From: Arthrobacter agilis
Lineage (GTDB): Bacteria > Actinomycetota > Actinomycetes > Actinomycetales > Micrococcaceae
Direction: 5' to 3'
Length of the DNA: 64,000 bases
Assembly: GCF_006494655.1 (NCBI RefSeq)
Contig: NZ_VHIM01000009.1
Coordinates: 1-64,000, forward strand
Positions 41,087 through 50,933 of the stretch are shown here, piece after piece; position 1 is the stretch's first letter, and every line of letters begins with the position of its first letter. Both the position numbers and the translations under genes were made by a program. The notes under the pieces were generated by a model, which was not told the DNA's origin, ran no database searches, and was given only the letters and a program-made list of their open reading frames with translations.

Positions 41087-42496
41087 CTACTTCCCTAGGA
41101 GCGTGCGGGTCTCGCCGACCACGGCGATCGAGCCGGTCACGAGGATGCCGCCCGCAAGGTCGTTGTTCTCCTCGGCCTTCATGACGGCCCACTCCAGGGC
41201 GTCGTCGAGCGCCGGGAGGATGGTGATGTTCTCCTCGGCGAACCCGGCGGACAGGGCCGCCTGCAGCAGATCCGCGGCCGGGACGGAGCGCGGTGACGTG
41301 GACTGGGTGAGGCACACGTCCTCGAGGATCCCGCCGAGCTCCTCGTGGAGTTCCGCGAGCATCCCGTCGGCGTCCTTGTCCTGCAGCACCCCGATCACGA
41401 GGACGAGGCGGGAGAAGTCGAAGGCCTCCTTGATGCCCTTCGCCGCGGCGCGGGCACCGGCCGGATTGTGCGCTGCGTCGACGATGATGCTCGGCGCGGT
41501 ACGCACGACCTCGAGGCGGCCGGGCGAGGTGACGGCACGGAGGCCGTTGCGCACGAGCGTCGTGTCCAGCTCCCGGTCCCCTCCCCCGAGGAAAGCCTCG
41601 ACGGCGGCGACCGCGACGGCAGCGTTCTCGGCCTGGTGCTCGCCGTGCAGCGGCACCAGCAGCTCGCCGTACCGGCCGGCGAGGCCCGTGAGGGACACGA
41701 CCTGCCCGCCGACGGCGACCGTCCGCGATTCGACCCCGAACTCGACGCCCTCGAAGCGGAACTCCGCCCCGACCTCGCGGGCGCGCTCGAGCAGGGTCTG
41801 CGCGGCGTCCCGCGGCTGGATGGCACTGACCAGGAAGGCCCCGGGCTTGATGATCCCGGCCTTCTCGAGCGCGATGTCCTCCACCGTGTCGCCGAGCAGC
41901 TCGGTGTGGTCGAGGGAGATCGGGGTGACCACGGCTACCTGGCCGTTCCCCACGTTGGTGGCGTCGGTGATGCCGCCCAGCCCCACCTCGATCACGCCGA
42001 CGTCGATCGGCTCGTCGGCGAAGATCGCGAACGCGAGGATGGTGACGCACTCGAAGTACGTCAGGCGCGGTTCCCCTGCGACAAGCAGTTCGCCGTCGAC
42101 GATGTCGAGGTAGGGCTTGATCTCGTCCCACACGCGGACGAATGTCGCGTCGCTCACGGGCACGCCGTCGATGCTGATGCGCTCGGTGACGCGGGACAGG
42201 TGCGGGCTTGTGAACCGTCCGGTCCGGAGATCGTGCGCCAGCAGGATGCTCTCGATCATCCGCGCCGTCGACGTCTTGCCGTTGGTCCCGGTGATGTGGA
42301 TGATCGGGAAGGCCTTGTTCGGCTCCCCTAGGATCTCCATGACCCGGTGCAGCGGCGCCATGCGCGGCTCCATCCTGTTCTCGGGCGCGCGGCTCAGCAG
42401 GTCCGCGTAGACGCTCTCCACGGAGAAGCCGTCGGCCCCGAATCCGTTGCTGGTCGCGTCGGCCGGCGTGCCGCCCGTCTCGCTCGTGTCACTCAT
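41087..42496 (-). CDS. folC: Folylpolyglutamate / dihydrofolate synthase
   Basis: 469 residues. The P-loop [12 protein letters not shown] and the Mur-ligase-like segments [32 protein letters not shown] and [12 protein letters not shown] are all present. The enzyme adds glutamate to dihydropteroate or folates. ATG 42496 overlaps the end of ileS by 8 bp, showing tight translational coupling. An in-frame upstream extension is the reverse reading of ileS coding sequence and is rejected. Confidence 0.92.
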   Translation of the reverse strand: MSDTSETGGTPADATSNGFGADGFSVESVYADLLSRAPENRMEPRMAPLHRVMEILGEPNKAFPIIHITGTNGKTSTARMIESILLAHDLRTGRFTSPHLSRVTERISIDGVPVSDATFVRVWDEIKPYLDIVDGELLVAGEPRLTYFECVTILAFAIFADEPIDVGVIEVGLGGITDATNVGNGQVAVVTPISLDHTELLGDTVEDIALEKAGIIKPGAFLVSAIQPRDAAQTLLERAREVGAEFRFEGVEFGVESRTVAVGGQVVSLTGLAGRYGELLVPLHGEHQAENAAVAVAAVEAFLGGGDRELDTTLVRNGLRAVTSPGRLEVVRTAPSIIVDAAHNPAGARAAAKGIKEAFDFSRLVLVIGVLQDKDADGMLAELHEELGGILEDVCLTQSTSPRSVPAADLLQAALSAGFAEENITILPALDDALEWAVMKAEENNDLAGGILVTGSIAVVGETRTLLGK

Positions 42497-45400
42497 GGTC
42501 CTGCTCCTGCTTCCCGACGGAGATGCTGAATTCGGCGCCCGAGGCTTCGTCCGCGACGATCCGGAGGTCGGTGGTGAGTGTCTCGGCCCGGATGAGGGCC
42601 GCGTTCGCCTCGAGGGCCCGTACGTGCTCCGGCGCCACGGCGATCCTGGTGGTGATGCGGTCGCTGATGTCGAGGGCCGCGTCACGCCGCGCCTGCTGGA
42701 TGGCACGGATCGCGTCGCGTGCCGTCCCCTCCGCCGCCAGCTCCTCCGTGACCTCGGTGTCGAGGACGAGGAATCCCCCGCCCGGAAGCACGGTGACCGC
42801 CTTCGACGTCGCATCGTTGCCCTCCACCACGGTGTCGAGCGTGTACTCGTGCGGCTCGAGGGCGAGCCCGCCCGCGATCACGCCGCCGTCGTCGTGCACC
42901 GCCCAGTCGCCTGACTTGGCGGCCTTGATCACGGTCTGGACGTTCTTCCCGAGGCGCGGCCCGGCAGCGCGCGCGTTGACGACGAGCCGCTGCGAGATCC
43001 CGAACTCGGCGGGCTCCGCATCGGCGGAGTCGACGAGCCGCACACCCTTCAGGTTCAGTTCGTCGGCGATGATCGACGAGTACTGGCCGGAGAGGGTGCG
43101 GGCACCGGGTGCGACGACCGTCAGTTCACGCAACGGCAGGCGCACGCGGAGGTTCGCGGCCTTGCGCAGGCTCGAGCCGACGGAGCACACCTGGCGCGTC
43201 CGGTCCATCTGCTCCACGAGGTCCGGAGCCGCAGGGAACGACGCCGTGTCCGGCCAGTCGGTGAGGTGTACCGACCGCCCACCGGTCACTCCGCGCCAGA
43301 TCTCCTCGGTGACGAGCGGCAGCAGGGGCGCCGCGGCCCGGCAGACCGCCTCCAGGCAGGTGTAGAGGACGTCGAACGCGTCGCTGTCCTCCTCGAAGAA
43401 CCGCTGGCGGCTGCGGCGCACGTACCAGTTGGTGAGCGTGTCGAGGTAGCGGCGCAGCGACTCGCAGGCATCGCTGATGGTGAAGGCGTCGAGGGACGCC
43501 GTCAGGTCACGGACCAGGTTGCCGGTGTTCGCCAGGATGTAGCGGTCGATCGGCTCGCTGAGCTGGGCGGCGGCGTCGGCCGTCACGGTCTTCGCCTCGT
43601 AGCCCTGCCCGCCGTTCGCCGCGTTGGTGTACAGGCTGAAGAAGTGCCACACGTTCCAGAGAGGCAGGATGACCTGGCGCACGCCGTCGCGGATGCCCTG
43701 CTCCGTCACCACGAGATTGCCGCCACGGAGTATCGGCGAGGCCATGAGGAACCAGCGCATCGCATCAGAACCATCGCGGTCGAAGACCTCGGAGACGTCC
43801 GGGTAGTTGCGCAGGCTCTTGGACATCTTCTGCCCGTCGGAGCCGAGCACGATCCCGTGGCTGATCACGTTCCGGAACGCCGGGCGGTCGAACAGCGCCG
43901 TGGACAGGATGTGCAGCATGTAGAACCAGCCGCGCGTCTGGCCGATGTACTCGACGATGAAGTCGGCAGGATTGTGCGTGTCGAACCACTGCTCGTTCTC
44001 GAACGGGTAGTGCACCTGGCCGTAGGGCATGGAGCCGGAGTCGAACCAGACGTCCAGCACGTCCTCGACGCGGCGCATGGTGGACTTTCCTGTGGGGTCA
44101 TCCGGGTTCGGGCGCGTCAGCTCGTCGATGAAGGGGCGGTGGAGATCCACCTCACCCTGCTTGTTCAGCGGCAGCCGGCCGAAATCGGCCTGCAGCTCGG
44201 CGAGCGACCCGTAGACGTCGGTGCGCGGGTACTCGGGATCATCGGACTGCCACACGGGGATGGGGCTGCCCCAGAAGCGGTTGCGGCTGATGGACCAGTC
44301 GCGCGCGTTGGAGAGCCACGTGCCGAACTGGCCGTCCTTGACGTTCCCCGGGATCCAGGTGATGTCCTGGTTGAGCTCCACCATCCGGTCGCGGATCTTG
44401 GTGACCTCGACGTACCAGGAGGACACGGCGCGGTAGATCAGGGGGTTGCGGCAGCGCCAGCAGTGCGGGTAGCTGTGCACGTAGCTGGCCTGCCGGACGA
44501 GCCGTCCCTCGGACTTCAGCACGCGCGTGATGTGCCGGTTGGCCTCGAAGACCTGCAGCCCCACGATCTCGGACAGCGGACCGCGCCCGAACATGGGCAG
44601 GAACTTCGCGCCCTCGTCGACCGAGAGGATCACCTGGATGCCGGCGTCCTCGCAGACCTTCTGGTCCTCCTCGCCGTAGGCGGGCGCCTGGTGCACGAGC
44701 CCGGTGCCGTCTGTCGTCGTGACGTAATCGGCCACGAGGATGCGGAACGCGTTGCGGTACCCGCCCTCCTCCGGGTCGGCGAGATAGTCCCACAGCGGCT
44801 CGTAGGTGAGTCCCGCCAGCTCGGCCCCGACGTGCCGGGAGGTGATGGCCTCGCGGGCAGCGGCGGCGTCGGCGAAGCCGAGGTCTTTCGCATAGGAGCC
44901 GAGGAGGTCCTCGGCGATCAGGTAGCGGCCCGCCTTCCCGTCACGTTCGGCGTCCACGACGACGTAGGTGATGTCGGGTCCGACGGCGAGCGCAGCGTTG
45001 GTGGGCAGCGTCCAGGGCGTGGTGGTCCAGGCGAGGGCCTGCACGCCGGCGAGGTCCTTCGACAGCTGGGAGTCATCGGCGAGGAGCGGGAAGGTCACCG
45101 TGACGGTCTGGTCCTGGCGGTCCTGGTATACGTCCTCATCCATGCGGAGTTCGTGGTTGGACAGCGGCGTCTCGTCGTTCCAGCAGTACGGCAGCACACG
45201 GTAACCGTTGTAGGTGAGGCCCTTCTGGTGCAGCGTCTTGAACGCCCAGAGGACGGACTCCATGTACTCGGGGTTGAGCGTCTTGTAGTCGTTGTCGAAG
45301 TCCACCCAGCGGGCCTGGCGCGTCACGTAGTCCCGCCACTCCCCCGCGTACTTCATGACGGACGCGCGGGCGGCGTCGTTGAAGTTGTCGATACCCATCG

Positions 45401-45785
45401 ACACGATCTGCTGCTTGTCCGTCATGCCGAGCTGCTTCATCGCCTCGAGTTCGGCGGGCAGCCCGTGCGTGTCCCACCCGAACCGCCGCTCCACGCGGTG
45501 CCCGCGCTGGGTCTGGTACCGGCCCACGAGGTCCTTCGCGTAGCCCGTGAGGAGGTGCCCGTAGTGCGGGAGGCCGTTGGCGAAGGGAGGCCCGTCGTAG
45601 AACACGAACTCGTTGGAGCCGTCCACGCCGGCGTCTCGGGCGTCGATCGAGGCCTGGAAGGTACCGTCCTGCTGCCAGTAGCGCAGCACGCGCTCCTCGA
45701 GCTCGGGGAAGCGCGGGGACGGGCCGTGCGCTGAAGGTGCGCCCGTCTCGTCGGGGGACACGGCTTTGGGGTAGATCTGCGGCAT
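42489..45785 (-). CDS. ileS: Isoleucyl-tRNA synthetase
   Basis: 1098 residues. The HIGH-equivalent [15 protein letters not shown] is near residue 65 and KMSKS is present in [24 protein letters not shown] and the editing domain (CP1) with [14 protein letters not shown] are intact. The PHYGH form and overall layout match the eukaryote-like IleRS2 type common in actinobacteria, a type often linked with mupirocin resistance. ATG 45785 (MPQIYPKAV) is the start; the frame upstream translates the T-box leader. First gene of the ileS-folC-DUF4233-ndk run. Confidence 0.95.
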   Translation of the reverse strand: MPQIYPKAVSPDETGAPSAHGPSPRFPELEERVLRYWQQDGTFQASIDARDAGVDGSNEFVFYDGPPFANGLPHYGHLLTGYAKDLVGRYQTQRGHRVERRFGWDTHGLPAELEAMKQLGMTDKQQIVSMGIDNFNDAARASVMKYAGEWRDYVTRQARWVDFDNDYKTLNPEYMESVLWAFKTLHQKGLTYNGYRVLPYCWNDETPLSNHELRMDEDVYQDRQDQTVTVTFPLLADDSQLSKDLAGVQALAWTTTPWTLPTNAALAVGPDITYVVVDAERDGKAGRYLIAEDLLGSYAKDLGFADAAAAREAITSRHVGAELAGLTYEPLWDYLADPEEGGYRNAFRILVADYVTTTDGTGLVHQAPAYGEEDQKVCEDAGIQVILSVDEGAKFLPMFGRGPLSEIVGLQVFEANRHITRVLKSEGRLVRQASYVHSYPHCWRCRNPLIYRAVSSWYVEVTKIRDRMVELNQDITWIPGNVKDGQFGTWLSNARDWSISRNRFWGSPIPVWQSDDPEYPRTDVYGSLAELQADFGRLPLNKQGEVDLHRPFIDELTRPNPDDPTGKSTMRRVEDVLDVWFDSGSMPYGQVHYPFENEQWFDTHNPADFIVEYIGQTRGWFYMLHILSTALFDRPAFRNVISHGIVLGSDGQKMSKSLRNYPDVSEVFDRDGSDAMRWFLMASPILRGGNLVVTEQGIRDGVRQVILPLWNVWHFFSLYTNAANGGQGYEAKTVTADAAAQLSEPIDRYILANTGNLVRDLTASLDAFTISDACESLRRYLDTLTNWYVRRSRQRFFEEDSDAFDVLYTCLEAVCRAAAPLLPLVTEEIWRGVTGGRSVHLTDWPDTASFPAAPDLVEQMDRTRQVCSVGSSLRKAANLRVRLPLRELTVVAPGARTLSGQYSSIIADELNLKGVRLVDSADAEPAEFGISQRLVVNARAAGPRLGKNVQTVIKAAKSGDWAVHDDGGVIAGGLALEPHEYTLDTVVEGNDATSKAVTVLPGGGFLVLDTEVTEELAAEGTARDAIRAIQQARRDAALDISDRITTRIAVAPEHVRALEANAALIRAETLTTDLRIVADEASGAEFSISVGKQEQDHE

Positions 45786-46000
45786 GGGTCTCATTCTGTG
45801 GACGGCGGCGTAGGTGGAGCAGGAGTCCTGCCGTGAGGACGGGACCCCGATCGGCCCGCCGCCGGTTGCCTGACCGGCCGCGAGGATCCGGGACCCGCGG
45901 TACCACCTCACTTGCCGCCGTCGTCCGCGGTGCCGCTGATCACGTCACTCGCAGCCGGGGCCGCCGCTCGTTCAGGCTGTGACGGGCCGTCCCGTCCGGT
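45786..46000 (-). promoter_or_regulatory. T-box riboswitch leader of ileS
   Basis: On the minus strand the leader contains GGTGGTACCGCGG at 45894-45907, matching the conserved T-box sequence that pairs with the acceptor end of uncharged tRNA. About 30 nt upstream lies GTGATCAGC (about 45936-45945), offering an ATC isoleucine specifier codon. Downstream, CCACCT at about 45816 can pair with the AGGTGG of the T-box, suggesting a switch near the start region. Actinobacterial ileS genes are known to use translational T-boxes with very short stem I; the fine structure here is inferred. Confidence 0.85.
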
Positions 46001-46206
46001 TCTACGGGCCGCCGGGGAGGCGGCCTTTCTTCCGGAAGCTCACCGGTGATGGCCGGGTCGAAGCTGGTGTGCCAAGTCTAGCCCGGGGCCGAATTGCTTG
46101 TCGAAAGGCCACCGCGCGCAGGGCGCGGTGCGGAAAGACGTTGTCGGAACGGGGCGCAGTTGGCAGGCTGGGGACGGCACCCGACAGCAACAGGATGGAC
46201 ACCCGC

Positions 46207-47547
46207 ATGCCGACCAAGGCTCTTCCCACCGCATCCGCGCTCGATACGGCCCGCCTGCTGCTGGGAGTCTTCCTTCCCACCATCGCCAAAGGTCCCATCA
46301 TCAGGCGCCCGTGGGCCGTCGGACTGGCGGCACGGCTGGACCTCGACACGAAGTCCGTCGACCTCGTGCGCGCCATCCATGGGAAGTACCCGGACGGCCC
46401 GCTGATGCTGAGGGTGCCGATCCGACGGCAGGCCGTGGTCCTGGCGCCCGGCGACGTCCACACCGTCCTGGCGCAGTCGCCGGACCCGTTCTCTCCGGCC
46501 AGCAGCGAGAAGCGCGCCGCACTCTCCCACTTCCAGCCCCACAACGTGCTCATCACGCGCGGCCCGGAACGGACCGTCCGCAGGGCGCTGCAGGAGCAGG
46601 TCCTCGACACCGACAGCCCCGTCCATCATCTGGCCGACCGGTTCGTCCCGGTGGTCGAGGAGGAGATGGGGTCCCTGCTGGCCTCTGCCACCTCCACCGG
46701 TTCCCTCCCCTGGGGGGACTTCCTCGACGCGTGGTACCGGGTGGTGCGCCGTGTCGTGTTCGGCGATCACGCGCGTGATGACACAGAGCTGACCGCCCTG
46801 ATCATCCGGCTGAGGAAGGACGGCAACTGGGCATTCCTGAAGCCGGTGCGGAAGGCGACGCGACGGCGCCTGCTGCAGCGCATCGGCGAGGAGCTCGCAC
46901 GCGCGGAGCCCGGGAGTCTCGCCTCCGTCATGGCGGCGGCCCCGACAGCGGACGGCGTGGATCCGGTGCAGCAGGTACCCCAGTGGCTGTTCGCCTTCGA
47001 CCCTGCGGGGATGGCGGTGTTCCGAACCCTGACGGTCCTCGCCTCCCATCCCGGGGCGATGGCCGCCGCGCGTACCGAGGCCGACGGCGACACGACGGGG
47101 CGCCGCGTCCTCCCCTACCTGCGCGCGGCCGTCCTCGAGACCCTGCGCCTGTGGCCGACGACGCCGATGATCCTGCGTCAGACGACGGCGCCCGTCGAGT
47201 GGCCGGCAGGTCTCATGCCGGACAGGTGCGGCGTCCTCGTGTACGCACCGTACTTCCACCGCGACGAGCGGAACCTGGCGAACGCCCACGCCTTCGCTCC
47301 CGAGCGGTGGCTGACTCAGGAGGACGACGGATGGCCCCTCGTGCCCTTCAGCGACGGTCCCGTGGTGTGCCCGGGCAGGCACCTGGTCCTGCTCGTCACG
47401 AGCGCGGCCCTGGCCACGCTGGTCAGCGACACCGACTTCACGGTCGCGGCGGGCCAGGACCTCGACCCCGGGCGGCCGCTGCCCGGGACCCTCGACAACT
47501 ACTCCGTCACGCTCGGGGTGGCTCCCCGGGCGGCAGCAGCATCCTGA
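46207..47547 (+). CDS. Cytochrome P450 with atypical I-helix
   Basis: 446 residues. K-helix ETLR (E311, R314), PERW motif at 365-368 and heme-binding FSDGPVVCPGRH with thiolate C388 identify a P450. The I-helix, normally AGx(D/E)T, reads LFAFDPAGMAVFR, so the acid-threonine pair used for O2 activation is missing or shifted. Soluble, no membrane anchor. ATG 46207 or ATG 46195 may be the start. The last 41 bp overlap the convergent DAGK gene. Redox partner and substrate unknown. Confidence 0.85.
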   Translation: MPTKALPTASALDTARLLLGVFLPTIAKGPIIRRPWAVGLAARLDLDTKSVDLVRAIHGKYPDGPLMLRVPIRRQAVVLAPGDVHTVLAQSPDPFSPASSEKRAALSHFQPHNVLITRGPERTVRRALQEQVLDTDSPVHHLADRFVPVVEEEMGSLLASATSTGSLPWGDFLDAWYRVVRRVVFGDHARDDTELTALIIRLRKDGNWAFLKPVRKATRRRLLQRIGEELARAEPGSLASVMAAAPTADGVDPVQQVPQWLFAFDPAGMAVFRTLTVLASHPGAMAAARTEADGDTTGRRVLPYLRAAVLETLRLWPTTPMILRQTTAPVEWPAGLMPDRCGVLVYAPYFHRDERNLANAHAFAPERWLTQEDDGWPLVPFSDGPVVCPGRHLVLLVTSAALATLVSDTDFTVAAGQDLDPGRPLPGTLDNYSVTLGVAPRAAAAS

Positions 47548-48409
47548 GCGAGGACGGCTCGACGACAACGGTCACGGGAAGCGGTCCCACCAGCTCCCCG
47601 TCCGCGTACGCGTTGAGGGGCCGGTCGGCCGCGATCTCCACGCTCGTGCCGCGCTCGACGGTGATCCCGGGCCGGTCGAGGTGACGTCCCCCGTAGGAGA
47701 GCAGGAAGGTAATGACGACGTTCGCGATCGAGGACCGTCCGAGGGCCACCACGTCGAGGAGTCCGTCGTCGATCTCCGCACCCGGACAGATCCGAAGTCC
47801 GCCGCCGTACCGGCCGCCGTTGCCGACCGCCACGAACCAGCCGGTCACGCGCCGTTCCTGCCCGTCGACCGTCACCGTGAAGGTGACCTCGCGCCAGGCG
47901 CGGAAGGCACGGATCCCGCCGTACAGGTAGACGAGCGGTCCGAGGTTCCACCGGGTGGCGTTGCCGTACTCGTTGGCGACGGCATCGAAGCCGACATGCG
48001 CGACACCGAGGAACGGACGTCCGCCGACCAGCCCGACGTCGACGGTCCGAACCTCCCACGTTGGCATCGCGCGGACGGCGCGCACCGGGTCGAGGGGAAC
48101 CCCGAGGCGGCGGACGGTGTCATTCCCGCGCCCGCCCGCCAGGGGCACCAGGAGAGCACCGGACACCCTTGTACCGGCCGCCACGGCGCCGAGGAACCCG
48201 TCACCGCCGAGCGCGACGACGACGCTGCCGCTCGGAGCGTTCCGCGCGTAGGCGGTGGCCTCGGCGGGACTCGCCGTCCGGACCACCGACACCTCGGCAC
48301 AGCTGCGAAGGAGGGCGCGCTCGACAGCAGGGGCACGGCGGTCCGCCCTGCCCCTCCCGGCGGTCGGGTTGACCAGCAGGAGAACCGGCACTGAGGTCAG
48401 GCTGGGCAT
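47507..48409 (-). CDS. YegS/DAGK-type lipid kinase
   Basis: 300 residues. Nucleotide-binding segments LLVNPTAGRGRA and ALGGDGFLGAVAAG, then GGRGNDTVRRLGVP, are diagnostic of the family; RPLNAYADGELVGPLPVTV forms the usual C-terminal strand. It likely phosphorylates diacylglycerol or a related lipid. GTG/ATG start at 48409 lies 7 bp after the SDR gene's stop, so it is the second gene of that unit. Its 3' end overlaps the P450 gene tail to tail. Confidence 0.85.
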   Translation of the reverse strand: MPSLTSVPVLLLVNPTAGRGRADRRAPAVERALLRSCAEVSVVRTASPAEATAYARNAPSGSVVVALGGDGFLGAVAAGTRVSGALLVPLAGGRGNDTVRRLGVPLDPVRAVRAMPTWEVRTVDVGLVGGRPFLGVAHVGFDAVANEYGNATRWNLGPLVYLYGGIRAFRAWREVTFTVTVDGQERRVTGWFVAVGNGGRYGGGLRICPGAEIDDGLLDVVALGRSSIANVVITFLLSYGGRHLDRPGITVERGTSVEIAADRPLNAYADGELVGPLPVTVVVEPSSLRMLLPPGEPPRA

Positions 48410-48416
48410 GGGAGCG

Positions 48417-49208
48417 TCAGCGGCGCAGGACCTTGTGATTGGCTGCCTGCGCCAGGGGTCGCAGCACCAGCTGATCGATGTTCACGTGATGTGGCGCGTT
48501 AAGCGTGAACGCCACGGCGTCGGCGACGTCCTCGGCCGTGAGCGGGAACGGTACGCCGTTGTAGACGCTGTCCGCCGCGTCCTGATCGCCGCCGAGCCGG
48601 TTCAGTGAGAACTCCTCCGTGTGCACCATGCCCGGCGACACCTCGACGACCCGGATGTTGTGCTCCGCTTCCTCGAGGCGCAGCGAACGGGCCATCGACT
48701 GCTGGGCGGCCTTGACGCCGCAGTACCCGGCGCCGCCCTCGTACGCCGCGAGGGCCGCCGTCGAGGTGAGGAACAGGATGCTGCCCTGCCCGCCGTCACG
48801 GAGTGCCGGGAGGAGCGCCCTGGTCATCCGCATGCTCCCGAGGACATTCACGTTGTACATCCACTCCCAGTCCTTCGTCACCGCATCGGCCACGGGGTCG
48901 GCACCGAAAGCACCCCCGGCGTTGTTGACGAGGGCATGGACAGGACCGGCAGCGGAGACCTCGGCGGCGAAGGCGTCCACGGACTCCTGGCTCGTCACAT
49001 CGAGGGTCATGGGGACGGCGCCGGTCTCGTCGGCGAGCGCCTGCAGCCGGTCGGCGCGACGCGCCGCGGCGATCACCTCCCACCCGCTGCTGCGCAGGGC
49101 GCGGACGGTCGCTGCGCCGATACCGGAGCTGGCTCCGGTGACGACGGCGCGGAGGGCGGAGGGGGCGGGATCTGCGGGCGCACCGAGCGGCGGCTGGGAG
49201 GAAGTCAT
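48417..49208 (-). CDS. SDR family oxidoreductase
   Basis: 263 residues. Cofactor motif TGASSGIG at about 25-32, NNAG at about 92-95, active-site Ser in FLTSTAAL and YCGVK as the Tyr-Lys pair. The AARRADRLQAL segment suggests NADP(H). It resembles YdfG-like serine/3-hydroxy acid dehydrogenases in layout; substrate not known. ATG 49208 is the start. Co-directional with the DAGK gene 7 bp downstream. Confidence 0.85.
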   Translation of the reverse strand: MTSSQPPLGAPADPAPSALRAVVTGASSGIGAATVRALRSSGWEVIAAARRADRLQALADETGAVPMTLDVTSQESVDAFAAEVSAAGPVHALVNNAGGAFGADPVADAVTKDWEWMYNVNVLGSMRMTRALLPALRDGGQGSILFLTSTAALAAYEGGAGYCGVKAAQQSMARSLRLEEAEHNIRVVEVSPGMVHTEEFSLNRLGGDQDAADSVYNGVPFPLTAEDVADAVAFTLNAPHHVNIDQLVLRPLAQAANHKVLRR

Positions 49209-49310
49209 GGGGCCACTGTAGCGAGGCACGCGAGGCTGCGTAGGGTGCCGATACGGCGGTCGCGGCCCCTGAGCGCCCCGCCGGTGCCCCTGCGGCGATG
49301 GGGCGGACTC

Positions 49311-49336
49311 CGGGTCACGGCCCTGCCGGTGACCCG
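49311..49336 (-). terminator. Probable terminator after the flavin reductase gene
   Basis: Stem CGGGTCAC/GTGACCCG (8 bp, perfect) with a 10-nt loop, 45 bp beyond the reductase stop on the minus strand. Confidence 0.5.
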
Positions 49337-49380
49337 GGCCGCCGTGGACGACGCCGACGACGGGCCCGGCAGGTCGGCTC

Positions 49381-50809
49381 TCAGCGGGAGGCCCGGTCGA
49401 CGCGTCGGCGCGTGAACCGGACGAGCCCGGACATGACCGCCTTCACCCAGGCCTTGTCCAGCGTTGCCCCGGCGTCCTGAATGGCGGCGTTCCAGAGGCT
49501 GTCGTTGTACGTGGGATAGGCGTGGATGACACCTGCGAGGTCGCGCGTGGTCAGCTTTTGCCTGACCGCCAGCGTGAGTTCGCCGAGCGACTCCCCCGCG
49601 CGCGGGCCCACGATCGTCCCACCCAGGATCCGCCCGCCCCGTCCGATGACCAGGCGCGAGAAACCGGGTTCCTGGCCCTCCGTGATGGCGCGGTCGCTTT
49701 CGGCGTGGCGGACCGTGGAGATGCGCGTCCCCCGCCCTACGGCCGTGGTCGGTCCCACGGCGGCCACCTCGGGTGAGGTGTAGGTGACCCGGGGAATGGT
49801 CCCGGGGACGGCGCGGCGTACCCCGAGGACGGCGTTGGAGGCGGCGGTGCTCGCATGGAACCCCGCAACGTGGGTGAAGTGGGGATGCTGCGTGACGTCC
49901 CCGGCGGCCCAGACCGTCGGGGCGGACGTCCGCATCGCCGCGTCGACGATCACGGACCCGTGCCCGTCGAGGTCGACGCCGACCTTCTCGAGTCCGAGGC
50001 CTTCCGTCCGGGGATTCCTGCCGGCCGCCACCAGGATCACGTCCGCGGGGTGCAGCGAGCCGTCGGAGGCATGGACCCGCACATCCGCCACGCACCCTGC
50101 CGACCGCCGCCGTATCGACCTCGACCCTCGACGTGCCGGTCTGCTCCAGGATGGTCACGCCGTCGTGGCGCAGACTCTCCCGGACGATCGCCGCTGCCTC
50201 CCGGTCCTCCTTCGGGAGGATCTCCGAGCGCACCAGCATGGTCACGCGGCTGCCGAGCCGGCCGAAGGCCTGCCCGATCTCGCAGGCGATCGGTCCACCC
50301 CCGATGATCACGAGCCGCGACGGCAGCTCCGCCAGGTCCCAGATGGTCTCGGACGTGACGTACCGGGCGTCGCCGAGACCGGGAATCTCCGGGAGGAACG
50401 GTTCGCTGCCCGTGGCCACGAGGGCCTGCCGGAAGCGGACGGTGACGCCGTCGAGCTCGGCGGTGCCGGATGCGGTGAAGCGCAGCCTCCCGGATCTCAC
50501 CTCCACTCCGGCGGCTTCGAGTGTCTCCGGCGCGTCATCCGGTTCGATGGTGGTGATGGCGGCGGTGATCCTGGTCCGCACGGTGCGGAAGTAGTCCTCG
50601 TCGGTCTCGTCGTGCACGCGCCGGCCGGCCGCCGCGGACAGGAGGGTCTTCGAGGGCACGCATCCCGTCCACAGGCAGTCACCACCCGTCCGCGAGCGCT
50701 CGACGAGGACCGTCCGCGCGCCGAGCCGCGCTGCCGTGCGCGCACCGACGATCCCTGCAGTCCCCCCGCCCACGACGAGGAGGTCGATGATGTTTTGGGA
50801 ACTCTTCAT
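49381..50809 (-). pseudogene. Pyridine nucleotide-disulfide oxidoreductase (MerA/LpdA-like), frameshifted
   Basis: The N-terminal half from ATG 50809 has the FAD motif LLVVGGGTAGIVGARTAARL, the redox disulfide GDCLWTGCVPSK and the NAD motif LVIIGGGPIACEIGQAFGRL. At about 50091-50115 the frame is lost; the rest continues in another frame (VADVRVHASDG, AAGRNPRTEGLGLEK, VWAAGDVTQHPHF, and the C-terminal dimer motif HAYPTYNDSLWNAA) to 49381. Together they make a complete about 475-residue enzyme, so one indel separates the halves. Surrounding core genes are intact, so either a real mutation or a local sequence error. Confidence 0.8.
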
Positions 50810-50881
50810 GCTGCACCTTTCCACGGCCGAACCGGACCCGATGGCGGACGCCTAGGCTGGTTGCCGGCCGACCCCACCAGT

Positions 50882-50917
50882 TCTCCACCCAACTGTCCAC
50901 CCAACTCTCCATCGAAC
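50882..50917. repeat. Three tandem 12-bp repeats in a divergent promoter region
   Basis: Units TCTCCACCCAAC, TGTCCACCCAAC and TCTCCATCGAAC follow each other directly, between the reductase and methyltransferase starts and only 17 bp before the latter's start. Could be a binding site array or simple slippage. Confidence 0.45.
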
Positions 50918-50933
50918 CTACGGAGGTAGGACC

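Noticed and set aside
43266-45734. 822-codon open frame antisense to ileS
   Set aside because: It mirrors the ileS codons, is rich in Val/Gly/Arg/Asp typical of antisense GC-rich frames, and has no ribosome binding site or recognisable domain.
45786-45911. N-terminal extension of IleRS up to 45911
   Set aside because: The codons lie in the T-box leader, and the conserved IleRS start is at 45785.
50882-50917. Short repeats considered as a CRISPR array
   Set aside because: Only three 12-bp units with no spacers and no cas genes; listed as a tandem repeat instead. No CRISPR array was seen elsewhere in the window.
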